Shown here piece after piece: positions 35,249 to 44,273 of a DNA stretch of 64,000 nucleotides. Each line of letters opens with the position of its first letter. The first letter of the stretch is position 1. Origin of the DNA: Bradyrhizobium paxllaeri (GTDB lineage Bacteria; Pseudomonadota; Alphaproteobacteria; Rhizobiales; Xanthobacteraceae); NCBI RefSeq assembly GCF_001693515.2, contig NZ_CP042968.1, positions 6,944,001 to 7,008,000 on the forward strand, given 5' to 3'. A model generated the notes under the pieces. That model was not told where the DNA came from and searched no databases. It saw only the letters and a list, made by a program, of their open reading frames with translations. The translations under genes were made by a program, and so were the position numbers.

Positions 35249-35662
35249 ATGACACGATCGATTTGCGGCATTACGGCAATCGCCCTGCTCGCGCTGGTCA
35301 CAGGCACCATGCCGGCAGCCCGTGCCGAGGGCGACAAGGTGACGCCCGTGCGTTCGGAAAAGCTGCCGAATGTTCCCGGCAAGAGCATAACCACCGTGCT
35401 GGTGAACTACGCACCCGGCGGCAAATCGGCGAGCCATCATCACGCCGGCAGCGTGATGGCCTATGTGCTGACGGGCAGCATCCGTTCGGAGAATTCGGCG
35501 ACCGGACCGGCCAAGGTCTACAAGGCCGGCGAGGCCTTCTTCGAGCCGCCCGGCAGCGAGCATCTCGTCAGCGAGAATGCGAGCACGACGGAGCCGGCGA
35601 GCCTGCTCGCGATCTTCGTCGCCGATGATGGCGCGCAACTGACGACGTTCGGGAAGAAGTGA
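35249..35662 (+). CDS. Exported cupin protein
   Basis: A 137-residue protein with a signal peptide (MTRSICGITAIALLALVTG, cleavage near ARA-EGDK). The cupin core has GGKSASHHHAGSVMAYVLTG and PPGSEHLVSENA, giving the metal histidines. It follows the AhpD-like gene closely with GAGGAGGCTG as ribosome-binding site. Cupin plus AhpD-like pairs are common in rhizobia; the role is likely redox related. Confidence 0.9.
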   Translation: MTRSICGITAIALLALVTGTMPAARAEGDKVTPVRSEKLPNVPGKSITTVLVNYAPGGKSASHHHAGSVMAYVLTGSIRSENSATGPAKVYKAGEAFFEPPGSEHLVSENASTTEPASLLAIFVADDGAQLTTFGKK

Positions 35663-35700
35663 GAGTCTGGCGTTACACCGGCCGCGCCACACACTCCGCT

Positions 35701-35802
35701 GTCATGCCCCGCTTCAGGCGGGGCACCCAGTACGCCGCGGCCTCTCGGCCTAAGCGCACCTTCTCTGGGATACTGGGTCGCCCGCTTTCGCGGGCGACGA
35801 CA
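35701..35802. repeat. Dispersed palindromic repeat, family E
   Basis: A compound element of about 100 bp. It contains GCCCCGCTTCAGGCGGGGC, then ACCCAGTA and TACTGGGT as outer arms, then CGCCCGCTTTCGCGGGCG. It lies between convergent genes and could act as a two-way terminator. Confidence 0.75.
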
Positions 35803-35807
35803 CTTCG

Positions 35808-36665
35808 CTAGACCGCCGTCGCCTTGGCGAACTCGACATAGATCTCGCGGAGCCGGTTGGTCATCGGGCCGGGCTTGCCGTCAGCGACCTTCTTGCCGTC
35901 GATCGACACCACCGCCTGCACGAACAGGCTGGCGCTGGTGATGAAGGCTTCCTTGGCAGCGAGCGCCTCCTCGACGGAAAATGCCCGCTCCTCGACACGA
36001 AGCTGGCGCTCCTCGGCAAGCGCGACCACGGCCTTGCGGGTGCAGCCGGGCAGGATTTCGCTGCCGTTCTGCCGCGTCACGATCACGTCGTCCTGCGTGA
36101 GGATGAAGCAGGAGGACGAGCCGCCCTCGGTCACCTTGCCGTCCTCGATCATCCAGGCCTCGCCGGCGCCGGCCGCAGCCGCCGCCTGCTTGGCCAGCAC
36201 CTGCGCCAGCAGCGCCACGCTCTTGATGTCACGGCGGGTCCAACGCAGGTCGGGCACCGTGATCACGTTGATGCCGGTCTTGGCCGAGGGCGCGTTGACG
36301 ATGTCCTTGGTCGAGGTGAACATGATCAGCGTCGGCTTGACGCCCTTGGGAAACGCAAAGTCGCGCCCGGTGTCGGCGCCGCGCGTCACCTCCAGATAGA
36401 CCATGCCGTTGACGAGATTGTTGCGCTTGACCAGTTCCTGCTGGATCTCCTGGATGCGCGCCGTCGTCTCCGGCAGCGCCAGCTGGATCTCGCCGACCGA
36501 ACGCTCCAGCCGCGCCAGGTGCGAGGCGTTGTCGATCAGCTTGCCATCCAGCACGGCGGCGACTTCATAAATGCCGTCGGCAAACAGGAATCCGCGATCG
36601 AGAATTGAGACCTTCGCCTCTGACAGGGGGACGAAAGAGCCGTTGACGTAAGCGATCTGTTCCAA
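35808..36665 (-). CDS. D-amino-acid transaminase (class IV PLP aminotransferase)
   Basis: A 285-residue fold-type IV enzyme. YVNGSFVPLSEAKVSILDRG and FLFADGIYEV open the family. RRDIKSVALLAQV contains the PLP lysine, and TEGGSSSCFIL and LPGCTRKAV bind the cofactor phosphate. The set is closest to D-amino-acid transaminase; a branched-chain or aminodeoxychorismate role is less likely. It converts D-amino acids and 2-oxoglutarate to D-glutamate and 2-oxo acids. Its neighbours are an amino-acid ABC transporter and a DadA-type enzyme. Confidence 0.9.
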   Translation of the reverse strand: MEQIAYVNGSFVPLSEAKVSILDRGFLFADGIYEVAAVLDGKLIDNASHLARLERSVGEIQLALPETTARIQEIQQELVKRNNLVNGMVYLEVTRGADTGRDFAFPKGVKPTLIMFTSTKDIVNAPSAKTGINVITVPDLRWTRRDIKSVALLAQVLAKQAAAAAGAGEAWMIEDGKVTEGGSSSCFILTQDDVIVTRQNGSEILPGCTRKAVVALAEERQLRVEERAFSVEEALAAKEAFITSASLFVQAVVSIDGKKVADGKPGPMTNRLREIYVEFAKATAV

Positions 36666-36742
36666 AGTAGAGTCTCCTGGAGTAGCGAAGCCGGTGGCGG
36701 CATTCCTATACGCATTTGTTGACGCGGCTAAAGTCTTGGAGC

Positions 36743-36822
36743 GTCATTCCGGGGCGATGCGCAGCATCGAACCCGGAATCTCGAGATTCCGGGTCTGGTC
36801 CTTCGGACCATCCCGGAATGAC
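36743..36822. repeat. Dispersed palindromic repeat, family B
   Basis: An 80-bp palindrome, almost base for base the same as 8503-8582, lying between the transaminase and the ABC ATPase genes, just after the ATPase stop codon. Confidence 0.92.
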
Positions 36823-36831
36823 GGGAGCACC

Positions 36832-37563
36832 CTAATGCGACAGAATCTTCGACAGAAACTTCTGCGCGCGTTCGCTGCGCGGACTGCCGAAGAAATCGGT
36901 CTTCTGCGCGTCCTCGACGATCTCGCCCTTGTCCATGAAGATCACGCGATTGGCGACCTTGCTGGCAAAGCCCATTTCGTGGGTGACGACCATCATGGTC
37001 ATGCCCTCATGGGCGAGATCGACCATGACATCGAGCACTTCGCTGATCATTTCCGGGTCGAGCGCCGAGGTCGGCTCGTCGAACAGCATCGCGATCGGGT
37101 CCATGGCGAGCGCGCGGGCAATCGCGACGCGCTGCTGCTGGCCGCCGGAGAGTTCAGCCGGGTATTTGTTTGCATGCGCCTTCATGCCGACGCGCTCGAG
37201 CAGCTTGTCGGCCTTGGCGACGGCCTCGTCATGCGAGCGGCCCAGCACCTTCTCCTGCGCCAGGCACAGGTTCTCAATGATGCGCAGATGCGGAAATAGT
37301 TCAAAGTGCTGGAACACCATGCCGACGCGTGCGCGCAGTTTTGGCAGATCGGTCTTGGGATCGTTGACCTTGATGCCGTCGAGGATGATCTGGCCCTCCT
37401 GGAACGGCTCCAGCGCGTTGACGCATTTGATCAGCGTCGACTTGCCCGAGCCGGAGGGGCCGCAGACCACCACCACCTCGCCCTTGGCGACGCTGGTGGT
37501 GCATTCCTTCAGCACCTGAAAGCTCGGCCCGTACCATTTATTGACGTGGCTGATTTCGATCAT
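36832..37563 (-). CDS. Polar amino-acid ABC transporter ATP-binding protein
   Basis: A 243-residue ATPase of the GltL/AapP/GlnQ group. Walker A is GPSGSGKST, the signature [15 protein letters not shown], Walker [15 protein letters not shown] and the H-loop VVTHEMGFA. The start at 37563 ([12 protein letters not shown]) is the family start; the longer frame to 37671 runs through a palindromic repeat and is rejected. It energises the GltJ/GltK permease encoded upstream. Confidence 0.95.
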   Translation of the reverse strand: MIEISHVNKWYGPSFQVLKECTTSVAKGEVVVVCGPSGSGKSTLIKCVNALEPFQEGQIILDGIKVNDPKTDLPKLRARVGMVFQHFELFPHLRIIENLCLAQEKVLGRSHDEAVAKADKLLERVGMKAHANKYPAELSGGQQQRVAIARALAMDPIAMLFDEPTSALDPEMISEVLDVMVDLAHEGMTMMVVTHEMGFASKVANRVIFMDKGEIVEDAQKTDFFGSPRSERAQKFLSKILSH

Positions 37564-37577
37564 GAAGCTATCCTTTT

Positions 37578-37626
37578 GAGCATGATCTTTTCGGAAAACC
37601 GGTTTCCACTTTTCCGGATCATGCTC
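37578..37626. repeat. Dispersed palindromic repeat, family F
   Basis: GAGCATGATCTTTTCGGAAA and CACTTTTCCGGATCATGCTC are the arms of a small palindrome widespread in alphaproteobacteria. It lies between the permease and ATPase genes of one operon and could tune downstream expression. Confidence 0.9.
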
Positions 37627-37627
37627 G

Positions 37628-38326
37628 TCACCGGACAATAGCAATGCGTGCCTGCAGGCGCCGGACGCCATAGGACGCGAGACAGGAAATCACGAAATAG
37701 ACCAGCGCCGCGAACAGGTACATCTCGACCAGCCGGCCGTCGCGCTGCGCCACCTTGCTGGCGGCACCGAGAAAATCCGGGATCGACAGCACGTAGACCA
37801 GCGAGGTGTCCTGGAACAGCACGATGGTTTGCGTCAGCAGCACCGGCAGCATGTTCCGGAACGCCTGCGGCAGCACGATGTAGCGCATGGACTGGCTATA
37901 GGTCAGGCCGAGCGCGCTTGCCGCCGCTGGCTGCCCCTTTGAGATAGACTGGATGCCGGCGCGCATGATCTCGGAGAAATACGCCGCCTCGAACATGATG
38001 AAGGTGACGAGCGACGAGGTGAACGCGCCGACGCGAATCGGACGCGACGCACCCGTCAGCCACTGGCCGATATAGGGCACCAGGAAATAGAACCAGAAGA
38101 TGACAAGCACCAGCGGCAGCGAGCGCATGAAGTCGACATAAAGCCCGGCGATGCGGCCGAGCAGCTTGTAGCTGGACAGTCGCATCAGGGCGATCAGCGT
38201 GCCGAAGATCAGGCCGCCCAGCGCCGACAATCCGGTCAGCATCAGCGTAAAGCTCATGCCGTCGAGGAACAGGTAGGGCAGCGAGCGGCGGATGACGTCG
38301 AAATCGAGATTGCCGAACATCGTCAT
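37628..38326 (-). CDS. Polar amino-acid ABC transporter permease, GltK type
   Basis: A 232-residue inner-membrane permease with about five helices ([40 protein letters not shown]). The EAA-type loop [20 protein letters not shown] is present. The start at 38326 overlaps the GltJ stop codon by ATGA; the open frame continues further upstream only as a shadow of gltJ. It pairs with GltJ as a heterodimer. Confidence 0.93.
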   Translation of the reverse strand: MTMFGNLDFDVIRRSLPYLFLDGMSFTLMLTGLSALGGLIFGTLIALMRLSSYKLLGRIAGLYVDFMRSLPLVLVIFWFYFLVPYIGQWLTGASRPIRVGAFTSSLVTFIMFEAAYFSEIMRAGIQSISKGQPAAASALGLTYSQSMRYIVLPQAFRNMLPVLLTQTIVLFQDTSLVYVLSIPDFLGAASKVAQRDGRLVEMYLFAALVYFVISCLASYGVRRLQARIAIVR

Positions 38327-39054
38327 TTCCCCGTGATGTAGCCGGGGATCGCTAGGCTGCGTTCGAGAAAGCGCATGCCGGTGACGACGATGATGTTGAT
38401 CGCGAGATACATGATGGTCGCGGCGGTGAAGGCCTCGAACACCTGGAACGAAAATTCCTGCATCGCCCGCGCCTGGCCGGTCAGTTCGATCAGGCCGATG
38501 GTGATGGCGACGGAGGTGTTCTTGACGGTGTTGAGAAATTCGGAGGTGAGCGGCGGCATGATGATGCGGAATGCCATCGGCAGCAGCACGTAGCGGTAGC
38601 CCTGCGTCGTCGTCAGCCCGAGCGCAGTCGCGGCCTGCTTCTGCCCGCGCGGCAGCGAAGCGATGCCGGCCGCAAGCTGCACGGCGACGCGCGCCGACAT
38701 GAACAGCCCCACCCCGATCGCCGCCGTCCAGAACGGCGCATTGGGAAGCTGCTTCAGCCACAGCCCCGCGGTGCGCGGCAACAGTTCCGGCAGCACGAAG
38801 AACCAGAGGAATAGCTGCACCAGCAGCGGCATGTTGCGGAAGAATTCGACGTAAGCGAAGCCGATCCAGGACACGGTCTTCGACGGCAGCGAACGCAGGA
38901 TGCCGATGATCGTGCCGAAGATCAGCGCGATGACCCAGGCCAGCAGCGCCGTCTTGATGGTCAGCCACAGCCCCGACACCAGCAAGTCGAGATAGGTGCC
39001 CGCCCCGGTCGGGTTCGGCTCGAAGAAGATGTGCCAGTTCCAATTGTAGTTCAC
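38323..39054 (-). CDS. Polar amino-acid ABC transporter permease, GltJ type
   Basis: A 243-residue inner-membrane permease. LDLLVSGLWLTIKTALLAWV, FFRNMPLLVQLFLWFFVLPE and the EAA loop AATALGLTTTQGYRYVLLPM define the HisM/GltJ group. It is coupled to gltK by ATGA. It lies 185 bases downstream of the binding-protein gene, with a strong hairpin between them. Confidence 0.94.
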   Translation of the reverse strand: MNYNWNWHIFFEPNPTGAGTYLDLLVSGLWLTIKTALLAWVIALIFGTIIGILRSLPSKTVSWIGFAYVEFFRNMPLLVQLFLWFFVLPELLPRTAGLWLKQLPNAPFWTAAIGVGLFMSARVAVQLAAGIASLPRGQKQAATALGLTTTQGYRYVLLPMAFRIIMPPLTSEFLNTVKNTSVAITIGLIELTGQARAMQEFSFQVFEAFTAATIMYLAINIIVVTGMRFLERSLAIPGYITGK

Positions 39055-39122
39055 GAAGCACCCTACAGAAAATGCCGGTAAAGCCCTTGGTCACTAACGC
39101 GCTTGATCTCTAGCGCCTATGC

Positions 39123-39163
39123 AAAAGTCCGGCCATTCGTCACTGCAAAATGGCCGGACTTTT
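39123..39163 (-). terminator. Perfect 15-bp hairpin between binding-protein and permease genes
   Basis: AAAAGTCCGGCCATT and AATGGCCGGACTTTT pair fully around an 11-base loop. On the minus strand this follows the binding-protein gene, ends in TTTT and precedes gltJ. It reads as a partial terminator or mRNA-stabilising hairpin that would keep binding-protein output above permease output. Confidence 0.75.
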
Positions 39164-39239
39164 CTGATTGGAGGCTCAACTGTGGCATCCCGGTTCGAGA
39201 CGGCGCTAACGCGCCGCCTCGCGCCATGAGGTTTGCCAC

Positions 39240-40151
39240 TTACTTGTACGAATCCGGGTCCGGCGAGTCCGACGGCTTGGCGAATTCGTTCTTCAGTTCA
39301 GCGCTGATCGGCGTGTTGAGGTTCAGCCCCTTGGGCGGGATCTTCTGCGTGAACCACTTGTCGTAGATCTTCTGGCCCTCGCCGCCGGTGTAGAGCGCCG
39401 CGGTTGCGGCATCGACCACCTTCTTGAAGGCCGGATCGTCCTTGCGCAGCATGATTCCGTAGGGCTCCGGCTTGGAGAACGCGTCCTTGGAGATCACGTA
39501 GTCACCCGGCCCTTTCGAGCCGGCAACCAGGCTCGCCAGCAGGATGTCGTCCATCACGAAGGCCACCGCGCGGTCGGTCTCGACCATCAGGAACGCCTCG
39601 GCATGATCCTTGGCCGGGATGATGTTGATGTTGAGGCTGCGCGCCGCATTGGCTTCGGTGAGCTGCTTGATATTGGTAGTGCCGGCGGTGGAGACCACCG
39701 ACTTGCCCTTGAGCTCATCGATTGAGTTGATCTTGCTCGCCTTCTTGGTGACGTAGCGGCTCGCGGTCAGGAAGTGGGTGTTGGTGTAGGAAATCTGCTT
39801 CTGACGCTCGGTATTGTTGGTGGTCGAGCCGCATTCGAGATCGATGGTGCCGTTGGCGAGCAGCGGAATACGGGTCGACGACGTCACCGGATTGAGCTTG
39901 ACCTCGAGCTTGTCGAGCTTCAACTCCTTCTTCACGGCATCGACGATCTTGTAACAGATGTCCATGGCGTAGCCGATCGGCTTCTGGTTGTCGTCGAGAT
40001 AGGAGAACGGAATCGACGAGTCGCGGAAGCCGAGCGTGATCGCGCCGGTGTCCTTGATGTTCTTCAGCGTCCCGGTGAGTTCCTGGGCCATTGCCGGGGT
40101 GGTGCACAACGCACCCGCGAGCAGACAGCCGATAATCTGACGGTGTTTCAC
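39240..40151 (-). CDS. Polar amino-acid ABC transporter substrate-binding protein, GltI type
   Basis: A 303-residue periplasmic protein. The signal peptide (MKHRQIIGCLLAGALCTTPA) is cut near AMA-QELT. ITLGFRDSSIPFSYLDDNQK, ECGSTTNNTERQKQISYT and SVVSTAGTTNIKQL are the glutamate/aspartate-binding blocks. It feeds GltJ/GltK and the ATPase. The gene order (SBP, J, K, L) is that of the classical gltIJKL operon, with extra palindromes between units. Confidence 0.95.
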   Translation of the reverse strand: MKHRQIIGCLLAGALCTTPAMAQELTGTLKNIKDTGAITLGFRDSSIPFSYLDDNQKPIGYAMDICYKIVDAVKKELKLDKLEVKLNPVTSSTRIPLLANGTIDLECGSTTNNTERQKQISYTNTHFLTASRYVTKKASKINSIDELKGKSVVSTAGTTNIKQLTEANAARSLNINIIPAKDHAEAFLMVETDRAVAFVMDDILLASLVAGSKGPGDYVISKDAFSKPEPYGIMLRKDDPAFKKVVDAATAALYTGGEGQKIYDKWFTQKIPPKGLNLNTPISAELKNEFAKPSDSPDPDSYK

Positions 40152-40194
40152 GTAACTTCTCCTCTACAAGGTTTCGGATGATGGCTCATCCACC

Positions 40195-41184
40195 CTAACT
40201 CAACAACTTGCCGGGCCGTTTGGCCGGCGGTCTCGAACCTGTCTTGGCAACATTCTTGGCAAGACCCTTGGCAAGACCGCCCCCGGCGTGCCCGGCACTA
40301 TACCTGCACAATTCGGACCAAAACAGATTTAGCGCCCGCTGGCTATTCATCCGATCGCGGAATGCGACTAAGGATAAAGGCAAGGCCCACTTGTCGCCGC
40401 CGATCGGGACCAGCCGCTTCCGCCCCGAAGCCGCCGCGGTGCCCTCCGTTAACCAAGCCACGCCGCGTCCGCCGAGCGCCATCCCGCACAGAACGTCCGA
40501 CATGTCGCTTTCGATGACCCGGACGCCGGTAATCGGGGCATTCTCCAGGATCAGATCGACCAGCCGCGCGAAATAGACGCCGGGCGAATACATCAAAAGC
40601 GGCACCGGATGCGACGCCCGCCCCGGCAGCGACGCGCCGCCCTTTGCCACCAACGCTTCGCTGGCACAGGGGCGCAGGAACTCTGTGCCGAGGAGCACAC
40701 GTTCGTAGCGGTCCGGATCGAGATGGATTGGCTGCTGCGCGTGGTGGTAGCAGATCATCAGGTCCGCATTGTCAGAGACAAGTGACGTGACGAGGTCGTG
40801 GATGTTGCCCACGACCACCGAGCAGCTCAGCCGCCGCTCCTGCGACCAGGCCTGCCACCAATGCGGCAGCCGTGCGGTCGCCATCGCGAACGGCAGGGCG
40901 ATGCGGATATGCTCGTTGCGGTGAAGCGGCTTGCCGCCAAGCTCGAGACGGCTGTCGAGCATCTGCCGCAGCAGCTCGCCGGCATGCTCGCGGAAGCGCT
41001 CGCCTTGCGGCGTGAGCTGCGTCGGGTAGACGCTGCGGTCGATCAGGTCGAAGCCGAGCCAGGCCTCCAGCGACTTGATGCGGCGGCTGAATGCGGCCTG
41101 CGACGTATTCCGCCTTTCCGCCGCGCGCGTGAAATTGCCGGTCTCGGCCACCATCAGAAAATCCTGCAGCCAGCGAAGCTCCAT
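40195..41184 (-). CDS. LysR family transcriptional regulator
   Basis: A 329-residue LysR protein. The helix-turn-helix is MVAETGNFTRAAERRNTSQA and AAFSRRIKSLEAWLGFDLID. The start at 41184 (MELRWLQDF) is the family start; the longer frame has no support. It diverges from the DadA-type gene across a 421-bp gap holding a perfect dyad at 41475-41489. It lies just upstream of the ABC operon in the same direction. It probably controls both neighbours. Confidence 0.92.
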   Translation of the reverse strand: MELRWLQDFLMVAETGNFTRAAERRNTSQAAFSRRIKSLEAWLGFDLIDRSVYPTQLTPQGERFREHAGELLRQMLDSRLELGGKPLHRNEHIRIALPFAMATARLPHWWQAWSQERRLSCSVVVGNIHDLVTSLVSDNADLMICYHHAQQPIHLDPDRYERVLLGTEFLRPCASEALVAKGGASLPGRASHPVPLLMYSPGVYFARLVDLILENAPITGVRVIESDMSDVLCGMALGGRGVAWLTEGTAAASGRKRLVPIGGDKWALPLSLVAFRDRMNSQRALNLFWSELCRYSAGHAGGGLAKGLAKNVAKTGSRPPAKRPGKLLS

Positions 41185-41605
41185 CACGCTCCCCGCTTTG
41201 CAGGCGATCGCAGCGCCGGCGCCACGATGGCCGCCTTGGGGCGGCCCATGGAAGCGGACGCCAACCGGCGCTGGTTCTGAATAGGAAATGTGATGCCCCA
41301 TGCCGGCAAACGTAGCGGATCGGGATGCGGCATGACCAATGCAAGCTTTGCATCGCCCCCTCTCGCCGCCATCTCTGCGGCAATTTCCCTGATTCCTTGC
41401 CCACTCATATCAACCGTTCCGCATCCGCCTCCGATGTCCTCGCCTTCATTAGCCTGCCACGCCGCCGGCAGGTTATGCAAATTTTGCATCTTGCAGACTT
41501 GGCATCAATGGCGGCGTTCGGACACCTTAAACCCGGTGGGTGACAACCCTCCGCCCAATCGGCCCCGCGCGTTTCGATCGGGCGATCATCAGGATGAGAC
41601 CAGAG
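41185..41605. other. Divergent intergenic region between LysR and DadA-type gene
   Basis: A 421-bp region without a convincing gene. The AT-rich part around 41470-41495 contains the dyad described separately and is the likely promoter area. The rest is GC-rich with no visible feature. Confidence 0.6.
41475..41489. promoter_or_regulatory. Perfect palindrome, probable LysR operator
   Basis: ATGCAA-ATT-TTGCAT is a perfect 15-bp dyad. It fits the T-N11-A pattern of LysR sites and lies 117 bases upstream of the DadA-type start, in the gap shared with the LysR gene. Confidence 0.6.
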
Positions 41606-42865
41606 ATGAAAATCTGCATACTGGGCGCCGGCGTCATCGGACTGACGACCGCATGGTGCCTTGCCGAGGCCGGACACGACGTCGTCATCGTCGACCGGCA
41701 TGCTTCCACCGCCAAAGATGCCAGCGCCGCCAATGGCGCCCAGCTCTCTTACGCGTTCGTGGCGCCGCTGGCGTCGCCGGCAACCCTCAAGAAACTGCCG
41801 TCGCTGCTGCTGTCGCCGGAATCGCCGATGCGCATCCGCGCCGGCCTCGATCCCGCCTTGATCTCCTGGGGCCAGCGCTTCCTGCTCGCCTGTCGGCCGG
41901 CCGCCGTGCGCGAGACGATAGCTGCGCAGCTCGCGCTCGCCGCCTTGAGCCGGAGCGAACTGGCGCGGCTGACACAAAGCCTGACGCTCTCGTTCGGATT
42001 GCGAACCGCCGGCAAGCTGGTGGTGTTCAGGAGTAAGGCGGAGTTCGACGCGGCTCGCCGCGCCGTCGTTGCGACCGGCGAAGATGGCGGACAACGGGTC
42101 CTGACGCCGGCTGAATGTCTGGCGCTGGAGCCTGCGCTCAGGCTCGACGCCGGCGAACTCGCGGGCGGCATCTTCACGGCCTCCGAGCAGGTCGGGGATT
42201 GCGCGGCATTTTGTGCAGGCCTCACGACCCGACTGAAACGGCAACACAACGTCGAATGGGTGCTCGGCACGGAAGTTCGCGGGCCGGTTCGATCCGGCGG
42301 CCGGCTGGTGGCCATCGACACGGACAAGGGCCATGTGCAGGCGGATCATTTCGTTTTGTGCATGGGCGCGGCGTCGACTGCTTTTGCAAGGGCGTGCGGA
42401 TTCCATCTGCCGATCTATCCGCTCAAAGGCTACAGCATCACCCTTTCACCGGCGCCGGAGGCGCGCGTGCTTCGGCACAGCGTCACGGATATGGAGCGCA
42501 AGTTGGTATTTGCCCCGCTCGCGCGCGATGGCCGCACCGCCATCAGGGTTGCCGGCATCGCCGATCTCGAACGCGACACCACGATCGATAAAGAACGCAT
42601 CGAAGTGCTGCGCCGCGCCTCGGCCGAACTGCTTGGAATCGACGCAGCCGACGACATCGAGCCCTGGTGCGGGCTGCGTCCGATGACGCCCGACAGCCGC
42701 CCTATCATCGGCTGGTCGCCGCTCGACGGCCTCTTCGTCAATTCAGGCCACGGCATGCTCGGCTGGACGCTGGCATGCGGCAGCGCACGGCTGACGGCTG
42801 ATATGATCGCGTGCAAGCGCTCGGGCACCGCAGCCGGGGCCTTCGCCCTGCGCCGCGCCGCCTGA
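41606..42865 (+). CDS. D-amino-acid dehydrogenase-like FAD oxidoreductase
   Basis: A 419-residue DAO-family flavoprotein. The N-terminal dinucleotide fold is KICILGAGVIGLTTAWCLAE, followed by VVIVDRHASTAKDASAANGA as in DadA. QADHFVLCMGAAS, YPLKGYSITL and the C-terminal GLRPMTPDSRPIIG and GHGMLGWTLACGSARL complete the DadA pattern. It oxidises D-amino acids to 2-oxo acids with the respiratory chain as acceptor. The start at 41606 directly precedes the FAD motif. Confidence 0.92.
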   Translation: MKICILGAGVIGLTTAWCLAEAGHDVVIVDRHASTAKDASAANGAQLSYAFVAPLASPATLKKLPSLLLSPESPMRIRAGLDPALISWGQRFLLACRPAAVRETIAAQLALAALSRSELARLTQSLTLSFGLRTAGKLVVFRSKAEFDAARRAVVATGEDGGQRVLTPAECLALEPALRLDAGELAGGIFTASEQVGDCAAFCAGLTTRLKRQHNVEWVLGTEVRGPVRSGGRLVAIDTDKGHVQADHFVLCMGAASTAFARACGFHLPIYPLKGYSITLSPAPEARVLRHSVTDMERKLVFAPLARDGRTAIRVAGIADLERDTTIDKERIEVLRRASAELLGIDAADDIEPWCGLRPMTPDSRPIIGWSPLDGLFVNSGHGMLGWTLACGSARLTADMIACKRSGTAAGAFALRRAA

Positions 42866-43097
42866 CCTTAGTGGAACCGACCGTCCGGGGTCGGTCCGCT
42901 TGGCCAAATTCCGTAGTCCGGGATGCCGCTGCAGACCAATTGTCGCATGCATCATTTCCGGCCTGTTGCGGCGCGGGCGGCGCAAGCCGCCGCGACCAAC
43001 ATGCTTTTCTTCCAGGACGATTTCAGGGAAGATCGCGCCCGGGAAAGAAGGACAAGCGGCTCCGGTATCAAGGGAAGCCGCAAGGGGAGTGTTGCAT

Positions 43098-44093
43098 ATG
43101 TTTCGAGTTTCGTTTCCACGTGTATTTCCGCTTGGCCGCCTGACGATCGCCGTCGCTGCCGTCGGTATGCTGATTTCAGCCGCCGCCGGCGCGCAGGACT
43201 ATCCCACCAAACCGATCACGCTGATCGTCCCGTGGCCGGCGGGCGGATCGACCGACATCTCGATGCGGGCGATCGCCGAAAGCGCATCCAAGGTGCTCGG
43301 GCAGCCGATCGCCATCGACAACAAGGCGGGCGGCAGCGGCACCGTCGGCCCTGCCACCATGGCGGCAGGCGGCAAGCCCGACGGCTACACCATCGCACAG
43401 ATTCCGATCACCGTGTTCCGCCTGCCCTTGATGCAGGAGGTCTCCTGGAATCCGGACAAGGACTTCACCTATATCATCCACCTCACTGGCTACACGTTCG
43501 GCGTCACCACCAGCGCCGAGTCGCAATTCAAAACCTGGAAGGATGTCGTCGATTACGCCAAGCAGAATCCCGGCAAGGTGACCTATGCGACGCCGGGCGC
43601 CGGCACGTCGCTGCATATCGGCATGGAGCAGATGGCGTCCATGGCCGGCATCAAGCTGACGCAGGTTCCTTTCAAGGGTGGTGCGGAAACCAACGCCGCG
43701 GTGCTCGGACAGCACACCATGTTGCAGGCGGATTCGACCGGCTGGCGGCCGCTGGTCGACGCCGGCAAGTTGCGGCTTCTGATGGTGTGGACCTCGGCGC
43801 GTTCGCCGAACTACCCTGAGGTGCCGACGCTGAAGGAGCTCGGCTATCCCATGGTCTATGATTCCCCGTTCGGCATCGCCGGACCGAAGGGCATGGACCC
43901 GAAGATCGTCGCCAAGCTGCACGACGCCTTCAAGAAGGCTCTCGATGACCCAGCGGTGATCGCCACGCTCGCCAAATTCGACATGGTGCCGAACTACAAG
44001 AACACCGAGGACTACAAGAAGTTCGTCGTCGAGGTTACCGAGTCAGAGCGCAAGGTGGTCGAGAAGCTCGGTCTGGCGAAGAAGACCAACTGA
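43098..44093 (+). CDS. Bug/TctC tripartite tricarboxylate transporter substrate-binding protein
   Basis: A 331-residue exported protein. The signal peptide (LGRLTIAVAAVGMLISAAAG) is cut near AGA-QDYP. YPTKPITLIVPWPAGGSTDI and NKAGGSGTVGPATMA are ligand loops, and YATPGAGTSLHIGMEQMA is a further family block. The start at 43098 has AAGGGGAG upstream. It is followed by TctB and TctA and so is the cognate receptor of this transporter. Confidence 0.94.
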   Translation: MFRVSFPRVFPLGRLTIAVAAVGMLISAAAGAQDYPTKPITLIVPWPAGGSTDISMRAIAESASKVLGQPIAIDNKAGGSGTVGPATMAAGGKPDGYTIAQIPITVFRLPLMQEVSWNPDKDFTYIIHLTGYTFGVTTSAESQFKTWKDVVDYAKQNPGKVTYATPGAGTSLHIGMEQMASMAGIKLTQVPFKGGAETNAAVLGQHTMLQADSTGWRPLVDAGKLRLLMVWTSARSPNYPEVPTLKELGYPMVYDSPFGIAGPKGMDPKIVAKLHDAFKKALDDPAVIATLAKFDMVPNYKNTEDYKKFVVEVTESERKVVEKLGLAKKTN

Positions 44094-44101
44094 ACCCCGC
44101 C

Positions 44102-44252
44102 GTGTCCCGGGCGCGATGCAGCGCGCAAGCGCTGCTTCGCAGAACCCGGACCCACTGCACATGCAAACTACACGGCCCCGGCTCTGCAGCGCATCACCAT
44201 AGCGCGTCAAGACGCGCGCAAACGCGCTGATGGCGATGCGCTGCGTCCGGGG
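44102..44252. repeat. Dispersed palindromic repeat, family G
   Basis: A complex element between tctC and tctB. The outer arms are GTGTCCCGGGCGCGATGCAG and GGCGATGCGCTGCGTCCGGG, and GCGCATCACCATAGCGCG and CGCGCTGATGGCGATGCGC form an inner pair. It could separate receptor expression from that of the membrane components. Confidence 0.65.
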
Positions 44253-44273
44253 AATGGTTGAAAGAGTGCGTCA

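Noticed and set aside
38327..39094. N-terminal extension of the GltK frame
   Set aside because: The extra residues are an out-of-frame reading of gltJ; the ATGA overlap at 38323-38326 gives a proper start.
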